Shown here: piece after piece, positions 14,616 through 23,520 of the stretch
Position numbering within the stretch: the first letter of the stretch is position 1
Layout of the letters: the number at the start of each line of letters is the position of its first letter
DNA from: Trebonia sp030042015
GTDB taxonomy: Bacteria; Actinomycetota; Actinomycetes; Streptosporangiales; Streptosporangiaceae
Direction: 5' to 3'
Length of the DNA stretch: 64,000 nt
NCBI RefSeq assembly: GCF_030042015.1
Contig: NZ_JASIAL010000203.1
Coordinates: forward strand, 1 to 64,000
Translations under genes and position numbers: made by a program
The notes under the pieces: generated by a model
The model's database searches: none
What the model saw: the letters and a program-made list of their open reading frames with translations, nothing else
Told to the model about the DNA's origin: nothing

Positions 14616-16202
14616 ATGACGGACTCCTCGCGTCGCTGGTGGGCGATGGCCGCGATCTCGGTGAGCGTGCTGGTTGTCGGGCTTGACCTGACCGTGCTCA
14701 GCCTGGCGCTGCCGACGATCGCCGCGACGATGCACGCGACAACGGGCGACCTGCAGTGGATCGCCGACTCCTACGCCCTGGTGATCGCCGCGATGATCCT
14801 GCCCGCCGGGCTGCTCGGCGACCGCTACGGTCGGAAGAGAGTGCTGCTCATCGCCCTCGTGCTGTTCGTCGCGAGCTCAGTGTGGTGCGCTTACTCGCCC
14901 AGCGTCGGCGAGCTGATCGCGGCCCGCGCGGTGCTCGGCATCGGCGCCGCCGCGGTGCTCCCGATGGCGATCTCGGTGCTGCCCGTGATGTTCGGCGAGG
15001 AGGAGCGGCAGAAGGCGATCGCCGTGATGGCGGGGGCCATCTTCGTCAGTTACCCCATCGGGCCGATCCTCGGCGGCTTCCTGCTCGACCACTTCTGGTG
15101 GGGCTCGGTCTTCCTGATCAACGTGCCGATCGTGGCGATCGCGCTCGTCGCCGTGACGTTCCTGCTGCCGGAGTCGCGGGCCGCCAGCCGGCCCGGCCTG
15201 GACCCCCAGGGCGTCGTGATCTCGAGCGCCGGGCTGGCCGTTCTCACGTACGGGTTCATCAGGGCAGGCCAGAGCGGCTGGACCGACGCCCTGGCGCTGG
15301 CCACGATGGTGGCGGGAGCGGCCATCCTGGCCGGCTTCGTCTGGTGGGAGCGTTTCGCCGCCCGGCGGAGCGGGAGCCAGCCGCTCGTCGACATGACGCT
15401 GTTCCGGGTGGCCGGCTTCCGCTGGGGGACGCTGCTGATGACGTTCGTCTCGTTCGCGATGTTCGGCCTGTTCTTCGCCGCGCCGCAGTACTTCCAGGAC
15501 GTGCGGGGGGCGACGCCGCTCGGCAGCGGGCTGCGGCTGCTGCCGCTGATCGGCGGGATGCTCGCCGGGATGGCGGCGGCCAGCAGGCTGACCGCCGCGG
15601 CTAAGCTGCCCGACGGCACGCTCGGCAACCCGCGGCTCAACGCGAAGCTCGCGGTCGCGGCCGGCTTCCTCATCATGGCCGCCGGCCTGGCGGTCGGCGC
15701 GTGCACCGGCCTGGGGTCCTCGACGGGCTTCGCGGCGCTGTGGGTCGCGGTGACCGGCCTCGGCCTCGGCGTCGCGATGCCGGCCGCGATGAACGCCGCG
15801 GTGGGCCCGCTGACGCAGGAGCGCAGCGCGTCGGGCGGCGCGCTGATGACCGCGGTGCGCCAGGTGGGCGCGACGATCGGGGTCGCGGTGCTCGGCACCG
15901 TCATCAGCAACGGGTACACGAGCCGGCTGTCGCTGACCGGGCTGCCGTCGGCCACCGCGTCCGCGGTGCGCGGCAGCGTCGCCGGCGGCGTCGAGGTGGC
16001 CACCAAACTGGGGTCGGTTCCGCTGCTCGACGAGGTGCGCTCGGCGTTCATCCACGGGATGGACATCATGCTCTGGACCTGCGGCGGGATCGCGATCGCC
16101 AGCGCGCTGCTTGCCCTGGCCTTCCTGCCCGGGCGGTCCGCGCCGCGGCCACCGGCGGCGACTGCCCCGCCGGAGCGCGACGAGGCACAATTGGGAGCGT
16201 GA
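14616..16202 (+). CDS. MFS multidrug exporter, DHA2 family (14 membrane segments)
   Basis: 528 residues. The ATG at 14616 is preferred over the in-frame GTG at 14607 because AAAGG lies at proper distance from the ATG. Typical DHA2 features: LDLTVLSLALPTI in segment 1, LLGDRYGRKRVLL (motif A) after segment 2, GPILGGFLLDHFWWGSVFLINVP (motif C region), and about 14 hydrophobic segments overall. The family exports drugs by proton antiport. The stop overlaps the start of a TetR-type regulator gene, which therefore probably controls it. An A/T-rich stretch at 14553-14600 (TATATTATGA, CATTTAAGTG) is the likely promoter/operator. Confidence 0.9.
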   Translation: MTDSSRRWWAMAAISVSVLVVGLDLTVLSLALPTIAATMHATTGDLQWIADSYALVIAAMILPAGLLGDRYGRKRVLLIALVLFVASSVWCAYSPSVGELIAARAVLGIGAAAVLPMAISVLPVMFGEEERQKAIAVMAGAIFVSYPIGPILGGFLLDHFWWGSVFLINVPIVAIALVAVTFLLPESRAASRPGLDPQGVVISSAGLAVLTYGFIRAGQSGWTDALALATMVAGAAILAGFVWWERFAARRSGSQPLVDMTLFRVAGFRWGTLLMTFVSFAMFGLFFAAPQYFQDVRGATPLGSGLRLLPLIGGMLAGMAAASRLTAAAKLPDGTLGNPRLNAKLAVAAGFLIMAAGLAVGACTGLGSSTGFAALWVAVTGLGLGVAMPAAMNAAVGPLTQERSASGGALMTAVRQVGATIGVAVLGTVISNGYTSRLSLTGLPSATASAVRGSVAGGVEVATKLGSVPLLDEVRSAFIHGMDIMLWTCGGIAIASALLALAFLPGRSAPRPPAATAPPERDEAQLGA

Positions 16203-16807
16203 CGACAGTGCATCAGGCGAACTTCGGCGGCCTGCGGGAACGGAAGAAGGCGCGGACCCGGGCCGCGATCAGGGAGCACGCGCTGCGGCTGTTCCGCGAG
16301 CAGGGCTATGAGTCCACCACGGTGGAGCAGATCGCCGCGGCCGCCGAAGTGTCGCCGTCCACGTTCTTCCGCTACTTCCCGACCAAAGAGGACGTGGTCC
16401 TGCGGGACGACTTCGACGACCGGATACTGGAGGCGTTCGGCCGGCAGCCGGCGTCGCTGACCCCGATCGCCGCGATCCGCGCGGCGCTGCGCGAGGCGAT
16501 CGCGACGCTCACCCCCGCCGAATGGGAGGAGTTCCGCGAGGCGTCGGTGCTCGGCCTGACGGTGCCGGAGATCCGGGCGCGCACGCTCGACGAGCTGAGC
16601 AGGACGATCGACGTGATGGCCGGCGCGCTGGCCAAGCGCATCGGCCGGACGGCCGATGACCTGACCGTCCGCACATACGTCGGCGCCGTGTTCGGCGTGA
16701 TGCTCTCGGTCCTGTCCCCGGCCGCCTGGGGCGCCGACGTGGGCGAGCAGACGTTCCAGCGGATGGACGAGGCCCTAGCCCTCCTAGAATCCGGCCTGCC
16801 CCTGTAG
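16199..16807 (+). CDS. TetR-family transcriptional regulator
   Basis: 202 residues from a GTG overlapping the MFS stop (GTGA); a second GTG three codons later is also possible. The N-terminal helix-turn-helix reads TRAAIREHALRLFREQGYES, then QIAAAAEVSPSTFFRYFPTKEDVV (about residues 20-65), a standard TetR DNA-binding domain. The C-terminal ligand domain is variable, as expected. It is co-transcribed with the DHA2 exporter and is inferred to repress it until the transported drug or a metabolite binds. Confidence 0.9.
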   Translation: MTTVHQANFGGLRERKKARTRAAIREHALRLFREQGYESTTVEQIAAAAEVSPSTFFRYFPTKEDVVLRDDFDDRILEAFGRQPASLTPIAAIRAALREAIATLTPAEWEEFREASVLGLTVPEIRARTLDELSRTIDVMAGALAKRIGRTADDLTVRTYVGAVFGVMLSVLSPAAWGADVGEQTFQRMDEALALLESGLPL

Positions 16808-16888
16808 GCCCGCGTCCCGGCCGCCTCCCCGCCTCCCCCCGGCCGCCTCCCCGCGAGCCCTCCCTCCCTCGTCACACCAGCCCCTGGC

Positions 16889-16902
16889 GTGCAACTTTGC
16901 AC
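16889..16902. promoter_or_regulatory. Palindrome GTGCAA-CT-TTGCAC
   Basis: Six-base perfect arms around a two-base centre. The size and form suit a dimeric repressor operator. It lies 300 bases upstream of the pirin gene and 80 bases after the TetR gene, so its target is unclear. Confidence 0.4.
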
Positions 16903-17018
16903 ACTCTGTGACCTTTTGTGGGTCCGTTTTGGGCGATTTGTCCATGCAAGGAGTGTGCGAAGTGGGCAGGTGGTGCTGGTGTGACATCGCTGCGCGGAGG
17001 CTCTTGCTGCTACCAGCA

Positions 17019-17061
17019 CCCGCGGATCCCATATATCCCGCGGATACCATGTGTCCCGCGG
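17019..17061. repeat. Three CCCGCGG boxes at exact 18-base spacing
   Basis: CCCGCGG occurs at 17019, 17037 and 17055, separated by related A/T-rich 11-mers (ATCCCATATAT, ATACCATGTGT). This gives an imperfect 18-base tandem array, about 130-170 bases upstream of the pirin start. It could be an iterated operator or a small satellite. Confidence 0.6.
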
Positions 17062-17191
17062 CTCTCACGCGCCGCCCGTCATCGTGCCGTGCCGCGCCGC
17101 CGGGAATGTTGAATATTCATCTATCGTTGCCGCTTATGACTGCCCGGTTACCGGGTATGACAATTCGGGCCAACGAACGAGGAGCGCCATC

Positions 17192-18190
17192 ATGCCAGCC
17201 GTCACGGTCGAAAATCTGCTGGTCCTGCCGCGGGTCACCGAACCTGGCCCGCAGGCCGAACGCCCGGTGGTCAAGGTCACCACGGCGCCGTCGGGGGTCG
17301 AGGGGGAGGGCTTCCCGGTGCGCCGCGCCTTCGCCGGGGTCGACCTGAAGCAGCTCGACCCCTTCGTGCACATGGACCAGATGGGCGAGGTCGAGTACGC
17401 CCCGGGTGAGCCCAAGGGCACCCCGTGGCATCCGCACCGTGGCTTCGAGACCGTCACGTACATGATCGACGGCGTGTTCAGGCACCAGGACTCCAACGGC
17501 GGCGGCGGCCTGATAACGAACGGCGACACGCAGTGGATGACCGCCGGCGGCGGCATCTTGCACATCGAGGAGCCGCCCGAGGACCTGGTCGCGAGCGGCG
17601 GCCTCTTCCACGGCTTCCAGCTGTGGGTCAACCTGCCCGCCAGGCTGAAGCTGACTCAGCCGCGCTACCAGGACATCCGGGCCGGCCAGGTCGCGCTGCT
17701 GACCTCGCCCGACGGGGGCGCGCTGCTGCGGGTCATCGCCGGCCAGATCGGCGGGCACGCCGGCCCTGGCATCACGCACACGCCGATCACGCTGGTGCAC
17801 GCCACGGTCTCGCCCGGCGCCCGGGTCCGGATCCCCTGGCGCGCGGACTTCAACGCGCTCGGCTACGTGCTGGCCGGCGCGGGCTCGGCCGGCGCGGAGC
17901 ACCGGCCGGTGCGGACCGGCCAGCTCGCGGTGTTCGGGCCCGGCGAGTCGATCACGGTCGCCGCGGACACGAAGATGGACGGTCCCAGCCCGTCACTTGA
18001 CGTCCTGCTGCTCGGCGGCGAGCCGATCCGCGAGCCGGTGGCGGCGTACGGCCCGTTCGTGATGAACACCCGCGCCGAGCTGGTGCAGGCGTTCGAGGAC
18101 TACCAGGCGGGCCGCCTGGGCACGATCCCCGCCCAGCCGGCGAGCGCGATCGTCCCGCAGGAGCCGCACCCCGGTCACGACGTTCTCTAG
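17192..18190 (+). CDS. Pirin-family protein
   Basis: 332 residues, two-cupin pirin fold. The N-terminal cupin carries the metal-site signature WHPHRGFETVTYMIDG and GGGILHIEE, giving the His/Glu set that binds iron in pirins. The C-terminal half continues with the PITLVHATVSPGA and LGYVLAGAG cupin strands. Pirins act as quercetinase-like enzymes or redox-dependent regulators; which applies is not visible. The ATG at 17192 is preceded by GAGGAGCG. It is convergent with the sedolisin gene (57-base gap). Confidence 0.88.
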   Translation: MPAVTVENLLVLPRVTEPGPQAERPVVKVTTAPSGVEGEGFPVRRAFAGVDLKQLDPFVHMDQMGEVEYAPGEPKGTPWHPHRGFETVTYMIDGVFRHQDSNGGGGLITNGDTQWMTAGGGILHIEEPPEDLVASGGLFHGFQLWVNLPARLKLTQPRYQDIRAGQVALLTSPDGGALLRVIAGQIGGHAGPGITHTPITLVHATVSPGARVRIPWRADFNALGYVLAGAGSAGAEHRPVRTGQLAVFGPGESITVAADTKMDGPSPSLDVLLLGGEPIREPVAAYGPFVMNTRAELVQAFEDYQAGRLGTIPAQPASAIVPQEPHPGHDVL

Positions 18191-18246
18191 CCGTGCCACT
18201 CGCGTTCGACGCTGGTGGTCACGGTTTGCCCAGGTGCCAGCTCGCT

Positions 18247-19845
18247 TCAGGAACTGAGGCGGGACAGCAGCGCCTCGCCGTTGGGGCTGCCCAGGCCGGT
18301 GCACGGGTCCCAGCCGGGTCCCGCGCTGTAGGCGCCGTTGTTGCCCGACACGATGTCATTGAAGCCAGGCACGTCGGTACCCGGCAGCGCGCCCGCGTAG
18401 ATCAGCGGCTGGAGCAGGCCGAACTTCTCGCCGGTGGCCTGCGCGAGCCGGGCGATCAGCCCCGCCCACAGCGGCGCGACCGCGCTGGTGCCGCCCACCG
18501 GCTCCGGATTGCCGTCCACGATGACCTGGTAGCCGGTCACCGGGTCGGCGTTGCCTGCGACGTCGGGGACGCCGCGGCCGGGCGAGGTCGCGGTGCCGGA
18601 CGCGGACAGGGGCACGCCCGCGTTCGCCTGCCAGGATGGCAGCGGGTAGACGGCGCTGACGCCGCCGCCCGTGGCGCCCTCGTTGTTGGCGATCTCGTTC
18701 CAGACGACCTCTGAGGTGATCGTGTACGTGCTGGTGTTGCCGGTCAGCTCGGTGCCGCCGCAGGCGAGCGCGTGCGGGCTTGACGCGGGGAAGTCGACCT
18801 GCACCGGGCCATTGGGGTTGTTCGGGTCGTCGCTGCTGCCGTTGTCGCCGGCCGCGACGGTGACCGTGGTGCCGAGCACCGCCGCGTCCGCGATCGCGTC
18901 GTCCATCGCCGTCATGCTCTGCGCCGCCCACGAGTTCTCCGGTCCGCCCCAGCTGATCGACACCACGATGGGCGCCGGGGTGGCGTGCACCGCGTCGGAG
19001 ATCGCGTCGACGAAGCCCTGGTCGGTGTTGGGCGCGAAGTAGACGACCTGCGCCGCCCCGGGAGCGACCGCGCCCGCGACCTCGATGTCAAGCTCGACCT
19101 CCCCGTCGGCTGCCTGGCCGGGGGAGTTCGACCCGCCGTCCACGCCGACCGCCGTGACCGAAGGGGTCGGCAGGCCGAGGCCGCTGAAGTAGGTGCTTAG
19201 GTCGCTGGCGTTGTAGCCGCCGCCTAGCTCGATGATCGCGATGGTCTGCCCGGTGCCGTCGGTGCCGGCCGGGAAGTCGTAGAACCCGGCGACCTGCAGC
19301 GCCGTGAGCGGCCCCGGGGCCGGCGCCGCCCCGGGGGCCGCTCCCGTGTGCCTGTGGCCCCGCTTGCGGAAGTGCGGCCGGGCCTGCGGCCGGGTGTCCA
19401 GGCCGAGCACGGCGGTGACGATACCGGCCAGTTGGGCGGGCACCGACAGGCCGCCGGACCGGTACCGGTGAACGACCAGCCCGCTGCCGTCCGGGTGCGG
19501 GCTGGCGACCTGCGTCAGCGTCGTTCCGAACGCCGCGGAAAGCGCGGCGATCGTGCCGGTCACCTTCAGGCGGCGGGACTCAGGGCGCGACTCCGTCACG
19601 GTCAGCCCGTACCCGCCGAGCACCTGCGTGGCGAGTGCGACGTCGGCTGGGCCGGCGCCGTACCGCGCGCCGAGCTGGTCGGAAGTCAGCGTCTCCGGCC
19701 CGATGATGAGCTGCTCCGGCACGGCGGCGCGCCGCCGCAGGATCAGTGTCACCGTGATCGCCGCGTTGGCATTGAGGTCTCCGGCGGGCTGGGCGCCGGG
19801 CAGCTCCGATCGCTCGCTGCCCGCCAGCGGCACTAGTTGCGGCAT
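18247..19845 (-). CDS. Sedolisin (S53) serine-carboxyl protease, kumamolisin-like
   Basis: 532 residues from an ATG at 19845 with GGAGGAG eight bases ahead. An N-terminal pro-domain (about residues 1-150) precedes a short His-rich linker (RKRGHRHTG) and the catalytic domain. Catalytic elements: Glu and Asp in DGEVELDIEVAGA, the oxyanion Asp region SISWGGPE, the Ser in GGTSAVAPLWAG and the C-terminal calcium site FNDIVSGNNG with GWDPCTGLGSP. These enzymes cleave proteins at acidic pH after removing their pro-domain. No signal peptide is visible, as in several kumamolisin-type enzymes, so the export route is unclear. Confidence 0.9.
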   Translation of the reverse strand: MPQLVPLAGSERSELPGAQPAGDLNANAAITVTLILRRRAAVPEQLIIGPETLTSDQLGARYGAGPADVALATQVLGGYGLTVTESRPESRRLKVTGTIAALSAAFGTTLTQVASPHPDGSGLVVHRYRSGGLSVPAQLAGIVTAVLGLDTRPQARPHFRKRGHRHTGAAPGAAPAPGPLTALQVAGFYDFPAGTDGTGQTIAIIELGGGYNASDLSTYFSGLGLPTPSVTAVGVDGGSNSPGQAADGEVELDIEVAGAVAPGAAQVVYFAPNTDQGFVDAISDAVHATPAPIVVSISWGGPENSWAAQSMTAMDDAIADAAVLGTTVTVAAGDNGSSDDPNNPNGPVQVDFPASSPHALACGGTELTGNTSTYTITSEVVWNEIANNEGATGGGVSAVYPLPSWQANAGVPLSASGTATSPGRGVPDVAGNADPVTGYQVIVDGNPEPVGGTSAVAPLWAGLIARLAQATGEKFGLLQPLIYAGALPGTDVPGFNDIVSGNNGAYSAGPGWDPCTGLGSPNGEALLSRLSS

Positions 19846-20218
19846 GGGACTCCTCCCCGTTGAGTTGTCAGGTCCTACCGGAATTCTGTCGTGCCCGGGC
19901 AGCGGTTGTTCTGCTTTGGCCAATCATTTGATGACCTATCGGTAAAGGCATTCGATACCAGGGGTTAAATCGCCGGGCCGGCCCGCCGCCGGCCCGGCGG
20001 CCGGCGACCCCAGCACGAAGTCGCGTGCGGCGGCGTCACCGACGCCTCCGGCAACCGGTGACTAATGCCTCGATAGTCGTAATTGATCTATTCTGCCCAC
20101 CGTGTACCACATGTGAGGGTTTAGCCACGAGAAGTGGTTGTTTCTGTCAGTATGGCGAGCGGTAGCTGGCGGGCCTTTTGCGTGGCTGTCACGCGTCCGC
20201 CAGGACGAGAGGGTCACC
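19846..20218. other. Divergent intergenic region, 373 bases
   Basis: No gene is supported between the sedolisin and MFS genes, which diverge. The region holds the strong hairpin at 19973-19997 and A/T-richer flanks (around 19910-19970 and 20070-20150) that presumably contain both promoters. Confidence 0.6.
19973..19997. terminator. Strong GC hairpin, terminator-like, without U tract
   Basis: CCGGGCCGGC (19973-19982) and GCCGGCCCGG (19988-19997) are perfect 10-base complements around the loop CCGCC. No T run follows on either side. Its place between two divergent promoters suggests an insulator or a stem in a 5' leader rather than an end-of-gene terminator. Confidence 0.35.
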
Positions 20219-21589
20219 GTGAGCAGTTCCCCGCGGCGGGAAACCTTTCGCGACGTGTTCGCTGTGCGCGAGTTCCGCGCGCTCTGGGTTTCCCAGGTCC
20301 TCTCGGTCGGCGGCGACCGCCTGGCCCTGGTCGCGCTGACACTCCTGGTCTACGACCGGACCCACTCCGCGCTGCTCGCCGCCGTCGCCTACGCCGCGGG
20401 CTACGTCCCGTACATCGTAGGCGGGCTGTTCCTTTCCGGCCTCGCCGACCGGCTGCCGCGCCGGGAGGTGATGGTCGGCTGCGACGTGATCAGGGCCGCC
20501 ATCGTCGGGGTGATGCTGGTGCCGCACATGCCGCTCGACGTCCTTGTCGCGATGTTGTACGCGGTCACGCTGGTCCAGCCGCCATTCGACGCGGCGCGGT
20601 CGGCCATTCTCCCCGACATGCTCGACGGACAGCGGTACGCGCTGGCGGCCGCGGCCATGCAGACGACGTACCGGGTGGCCCTCGTGGTCGGGGCGGCTGT
20701 CGGGGGAGTCATGGTCGCGGTCATCGGGGCGCGGTCCGCGCTGGGCGCGGATGCCGCCACGTTCGTCGCCTCGGCCCTCATCGTCGGCCTCGGCACCAGG
20801 GCCAGGCCGGTCCCGGCCGGCAGGCCGCGTCAGGGACAGCTGGCCCGCCTGGGTGCGGGGGCCAGGCTCGTGTTCGGCGACAGGGCGCTGCGGACTTTGC
20901 TGCTGCTCGGCTGGCTGGTCGCGCTCTACGAAGTCCCGGAAGGGATCGCGGCCCCGTATGCCGCACGGCTCGGCGGCGGACCGGTCGCCGCGGGCCTGCT
21001 CATCGCGTCGACCCAGGTGGGCGCGGTGCTCGTCACACCGGTCTTCACCAGCAAGATCGGACCGCTGACGCGGCTGCGCTGGATGGGCCCGATGGCGGTC
21101 ACGGCGTGCTCGGTTCTCGTGCTTACCGCGGCGCGCCCGGGCCTTGGCGTCTCGATGGCGATCTTCGCGCTGTCGGGGACGTTCGCGATTTACCAGGTCG
21201 CGGCCAACACGGCGTTTGTCGCCAGGCTGCCGAACGAGCGCCGGGCGCAGGCGTTCGGCCTCGCCAACGCCGGGCTGGTCGTCGGTCAGGGGGTGGCTTT
21301 CATGGCCGCAGGAGCGGCCGCCGAGGTGATTCCTCCCTCGACGGTGGTCGCCCTCGGCGGGGGACTTGGTGCGCTGGCGGCAGGGGGCCTGGCGCTTCGC
21401 TGGCGGCGGATGTCGCCCGCCGTCGGCCGCCACTCCGCGCGGCATCTGCGCGATCATGCCTCCCACCCCGGCGGCATCGCAAAGGCACCCGTCCGCGGGG
21501 CTGATTCCCGGGCTCCGCGCCACGGGATAGCGGTGAAAAATCCGGGGCTAACGGTAAGTCAGGAGCTAAGGGCCAGGTCAAGGAGCTAA
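20219..21589 (+). CDS. MFS transporter, MFS_3/EntS-like exporter family
   Basis: 456 residues from GTG 20219. About 12 membrane segments; FREFRALWVSQVLS-like start (VREFRALWVSQVLS), GLADRLPRREVMVGCD after segment 2 and QPPFDAARSAILPDML in the loop after segment 4 are typical of enterobactin-exporter-like MFS_3 proteins. The N- and C-halves are joined by a hydrophilic loop near residue 190-220. The last 50 residues are a basic, poorly ordered tail. The final codons fall in a 20-base tandem duplication that also supplies the stop. The substrate is unknown. Confidence 0.85.
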   Translation: MSSSPRRETFRDVFAVREFRALWVSQVLSVGGDRLALVALTLLVYDRTHSALLAAVAYAAGYVPYIVGGLFLSGLADRLPRREVMVGCDVIRAAIVGVMLVPHMPLDVLVAMLYAVTLVQPPFDAARSAILPDMLDGQRYALAAAAMQTTYRVALVVGAAVGGVMVAVIGARSALGADAATFVASALIVGLGTRARPVPAGRPRQGQLARLGAGARLVFGDRALRTLLLLGWLVALYEVPEGIAAPYAARLGGGPVAAGLLIASTQVGAVLVTPVFTSKIGPLTRLRWMGPMAVTACSVLVLTAARPGLGVSMAIFALSGTFAIYQVAANTAFVARLPNERRAQAFGLANAGLVVGQGVAFMAAGAAAEVIPPSTVVALGGGLGALAAGGLALRWRRMSPAVGRHSARHLRDHASHPGGIAKAPVRGADSRAPRHGIAVKNPGLTVSQELRARSRS

Positions 21590-21600
21590 GGGCCAGGTCA
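21561..21600. repeat. Exact 20-base tandem duplication at the MFS gene end
   Basis: The unit AGGAGCTAAGGGCCAGGTCA occurs twice back to back. The second copy provides the MFS stop codon (TAA 21587-21589). As 20 is not a multiple of three, the duplication shifts the reading frame at the C-terminus, which points to a recent event with little selective cost. Confidence 0.9.
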
Positions 21601-21952
21601 AAGGGCTAGCCGAATATCCGCGCTCAGGTCCACGTGTCGCGCATGGTGCGTCATCCCTTCAGCGTAAGAAGTTTCGTCGACTGGGGGAGTTTGGCAGCGT
21701 CAGATCCAGACAGTGCGCACGGCGACTCCTCCTCACGCGTACCTTCTGTGCGTGTTGACACCTGCATTCACCCCGTTGTCTTTGGCTTGAATGCGTCTCC
21801 GAGCCATCATTACTACGCACCATTTAGCACCTTCTTGTCCTGAGATGTCGGTGAATCTGGCTGCAATAGTTACCTCGACCGGCATAGATGGGTTATGGTA
21901 GCTATACGCAGCTAGTCATTTACGGTGAGCTGCTACTACAAGGCAGACCCTG
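21601..21952. other. Intergenic region, 352 bases
   Basis: No supported gene. The base composition is clearly more A/T-rich than the surroundings. A consensus-like TTGACA lies at 21755-21760 but I could not pair it with a good -10 box. The region presumably carries the diguanylate cyclase promoter. Confidence 0.5.
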
Positions 21953-23425
21953 GTGTCACGCACGGAACGGTGGAAGATGCAAGCCTCGTCCCTCACCAGC
22001 CGCCTCAAAGCGGGCACGAGCGTGCGGGATTGGCCCTGGTGGCGGCTTCCGCCAATGCTTCGCTGGTACGTCGCGACTCCGCCCGTGCTGGCGCTGATCG
22101 CTGTCGGGCTCACCGTTTCCAGGACCGACTGGCGTTTGGCCGACCTGGTTAAATTCCTGCTGCTTGTCTGCTGCGGCATGATCTCCGTGGCCTGCACCCC
22201 GCGTATCGCTTATAGCGGCGGGGGCATGACCAGGGATTTCGTCACGGTGTGGGTCCTTCCGGCCGCGATCTTGCTGCCGCCCGTATACGCGGTGCTGATG
22301 CCGATACCCTTGCTCGCGCTGATCCAGTGGTGGGTGCACAGGGGAATCGTGTACCGGCGGGTCTTCACGGCCGCGACGATCAGCGTGGGCTACTTCTGCG
22401 CGGCACTGCTGTTCCGTGCGTTCCCTGCCTCGATCGCGGGCGGTTCGGTGGGCTCCGGTCTGCACGCCCTGACATGGGCCGCGGTCGTCGCGCTGTGCGA
22501 AATCGTGGGCGGCAGGGGGCACCATTTCCTGATCGTCGGCGCGGTCAAGCTATCGGATCCAAGCGCGAAGATGAGGAACCTGGAATGGAATCGCGAGGCG
22601 CTGCAGGGTGACTTCGCCGAATTCGACCTGGCGGTCCTGATTACCCTGGTCCTTGCCATTAGCCCGGTCCTCGCGGTGTTCGCGGTGCCCACGGTCCTGC
22701 TGGTCAGGCGCTTCATGATGCACGCGCAGCTCCTTGCCCAATCCCGGATTGACGCAAAGACCGGCCTGCTCAACGTCTCCACATGGGAAAAGGAAGCCGA
22801 GGGAGAGCTGTCCCGCGCGATCAGGACCCGCAGTCCGCTCGCGATTGGCCTGGTCGATATTGACCACTTCAAGTCGGTCAATGACACGCACGGCCACCTG
22901 GTCGGCGACAGGGTACTGCGAGCCGTTGCCACCGCGCTCAGGAGCCAGCTGCGCGACTACGACCGGGCGGGCAGGTTCGGCGGAGAAGAGTTCGTGCTCC
23001 TGCTCGCGCAGACCAATGAGGGCGACGCCCGTCGCGTGGCGGAAAGACTGCGCAAATACGTGGCCGCGATGGCGGTTCCGATTGACGACCGGCCTGACGC
23101 GCCCCTCGTCCGGCTGACGATCTCCGTCGGGGTGACGGCGATACCCAGCGGGGCCAGCCGGGAGCTCAGTGACCTGCTCGCGGCCGCGGACTCGGCGCTC
23201 TACCACGCCAAGCAGACCGGCCGGAACAAGGTCGCCGTGGCCGCGCCCGCCGAGGCCGGCGCCGAGCTGGGCGTCGGCCTCGGCGGGCAGGCGGAGTTTG
23301 CCCGGGTGGACCCTGCGGGCCCTTCCTTATGCCCGGCGATATTACTCTCCGTACTCAACAGCGCACGCACAGCGCGCGGACCGGTTTGGGGGAAACCGCC
23401 GCCGACGGCCAGCCAGCCTCGGTAA
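21953..23425 (+). CDS. Membrane diguanylate cyclase (GGDEF domain)
   Basis: 490 residues (GTG 21953; ATG 21977 also possible). The N-terminal 260 residues hold several membrane segments (MASE-like sensor region). The GGDEF domain (about residues 265-420) has an intact active site GRFGGEEF and the Mg-binding IDHFKSVNDTHGH. An RxxD inhibitory site (RDYD) sits five residues ahead of GGEEF, so product feedback is likely. It should make c-di-GMP from two GTP. There is no EAL or HD-GYP phosphodiesterase in the protein. In actinomycetes c-di-GMP controls the BldD development switch (known biology), so a role in morphology is possible. Confidence 0.92.
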   Translation: MSRTERWKMQASSLTSRLKAGTSVRDWPWWRLPPMLRWYVATPPVLALIAVGLTVSRTDWRLADLVKFLLLVCCGMISVACTPRIAYSGGGMTRDFVTVWVLPAAILLPPVYAVLMPIPLLALIQWWVHRGIVYRRVFTAATISVGYFCAALLFRAFPASIAGGSVGSGLHALTWAAVVALCEIVGGRGHHFLIVGAVKLSDPSAKMRNLEWNREALQGDFAEFDLAVLITLVLAISPVLAVFAVPTVLLVRRFMMHAQLLAQSRIDAKTGLLNVSTWEKEAEGELSRAIRTRSPLAIGLVDIDHFKSVNDTHGHLVGDRVLRAVATALRSQLRDYDRAGRFGGEEFVLLLAQTNEGDARRVAERLRKYVAAMAVPIDDRPDAPLVRLTISVGVTAIPSGASRELSDLLAAADSALYHAKQTGRNKVAVAAPAEAGAELGVGLGGQAEFARVDPAGPSLCPAILLSVLNSARTARGPVWGKPPPTASQPR

Positions 23426-23520
23426 GCTCACTCGAACGCGCCAAAGCCACGTCGTTCCTGCCCGATATCGGGCAGGAATCTTGCCGCAAGACGCCAGGCG
23501 CTGCCACACTGATCATCGCC

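Larger units (their letters stand above)
16808..17191. other. Intergenic region, 384 bases, with repeats
   Basis: No supported gene lies here. It holds a C-rich stretch just after the TetR gene, the palindrome at 16889-16902 and the 18-base-period repeats at 17019-17061. An A/T-rich segment around 17107-17130 (TTGAATATTCATCTATCG) precedes the pirin gene. The GAGGAGCG ribosome site of the pirin gene lies at the right end. Confidence 0.6.

Noticed and set aside
16918..17112. A 64-residue Cys-rich frame (CPCKEC, PRIPYI/PRIPCV repeats) as a possible peptide precursor
   Set aside because: No ribosome site before its GTG, no modification enzyme nearby, and the peptide repeats simply reflect the 18-base DNA repeat.
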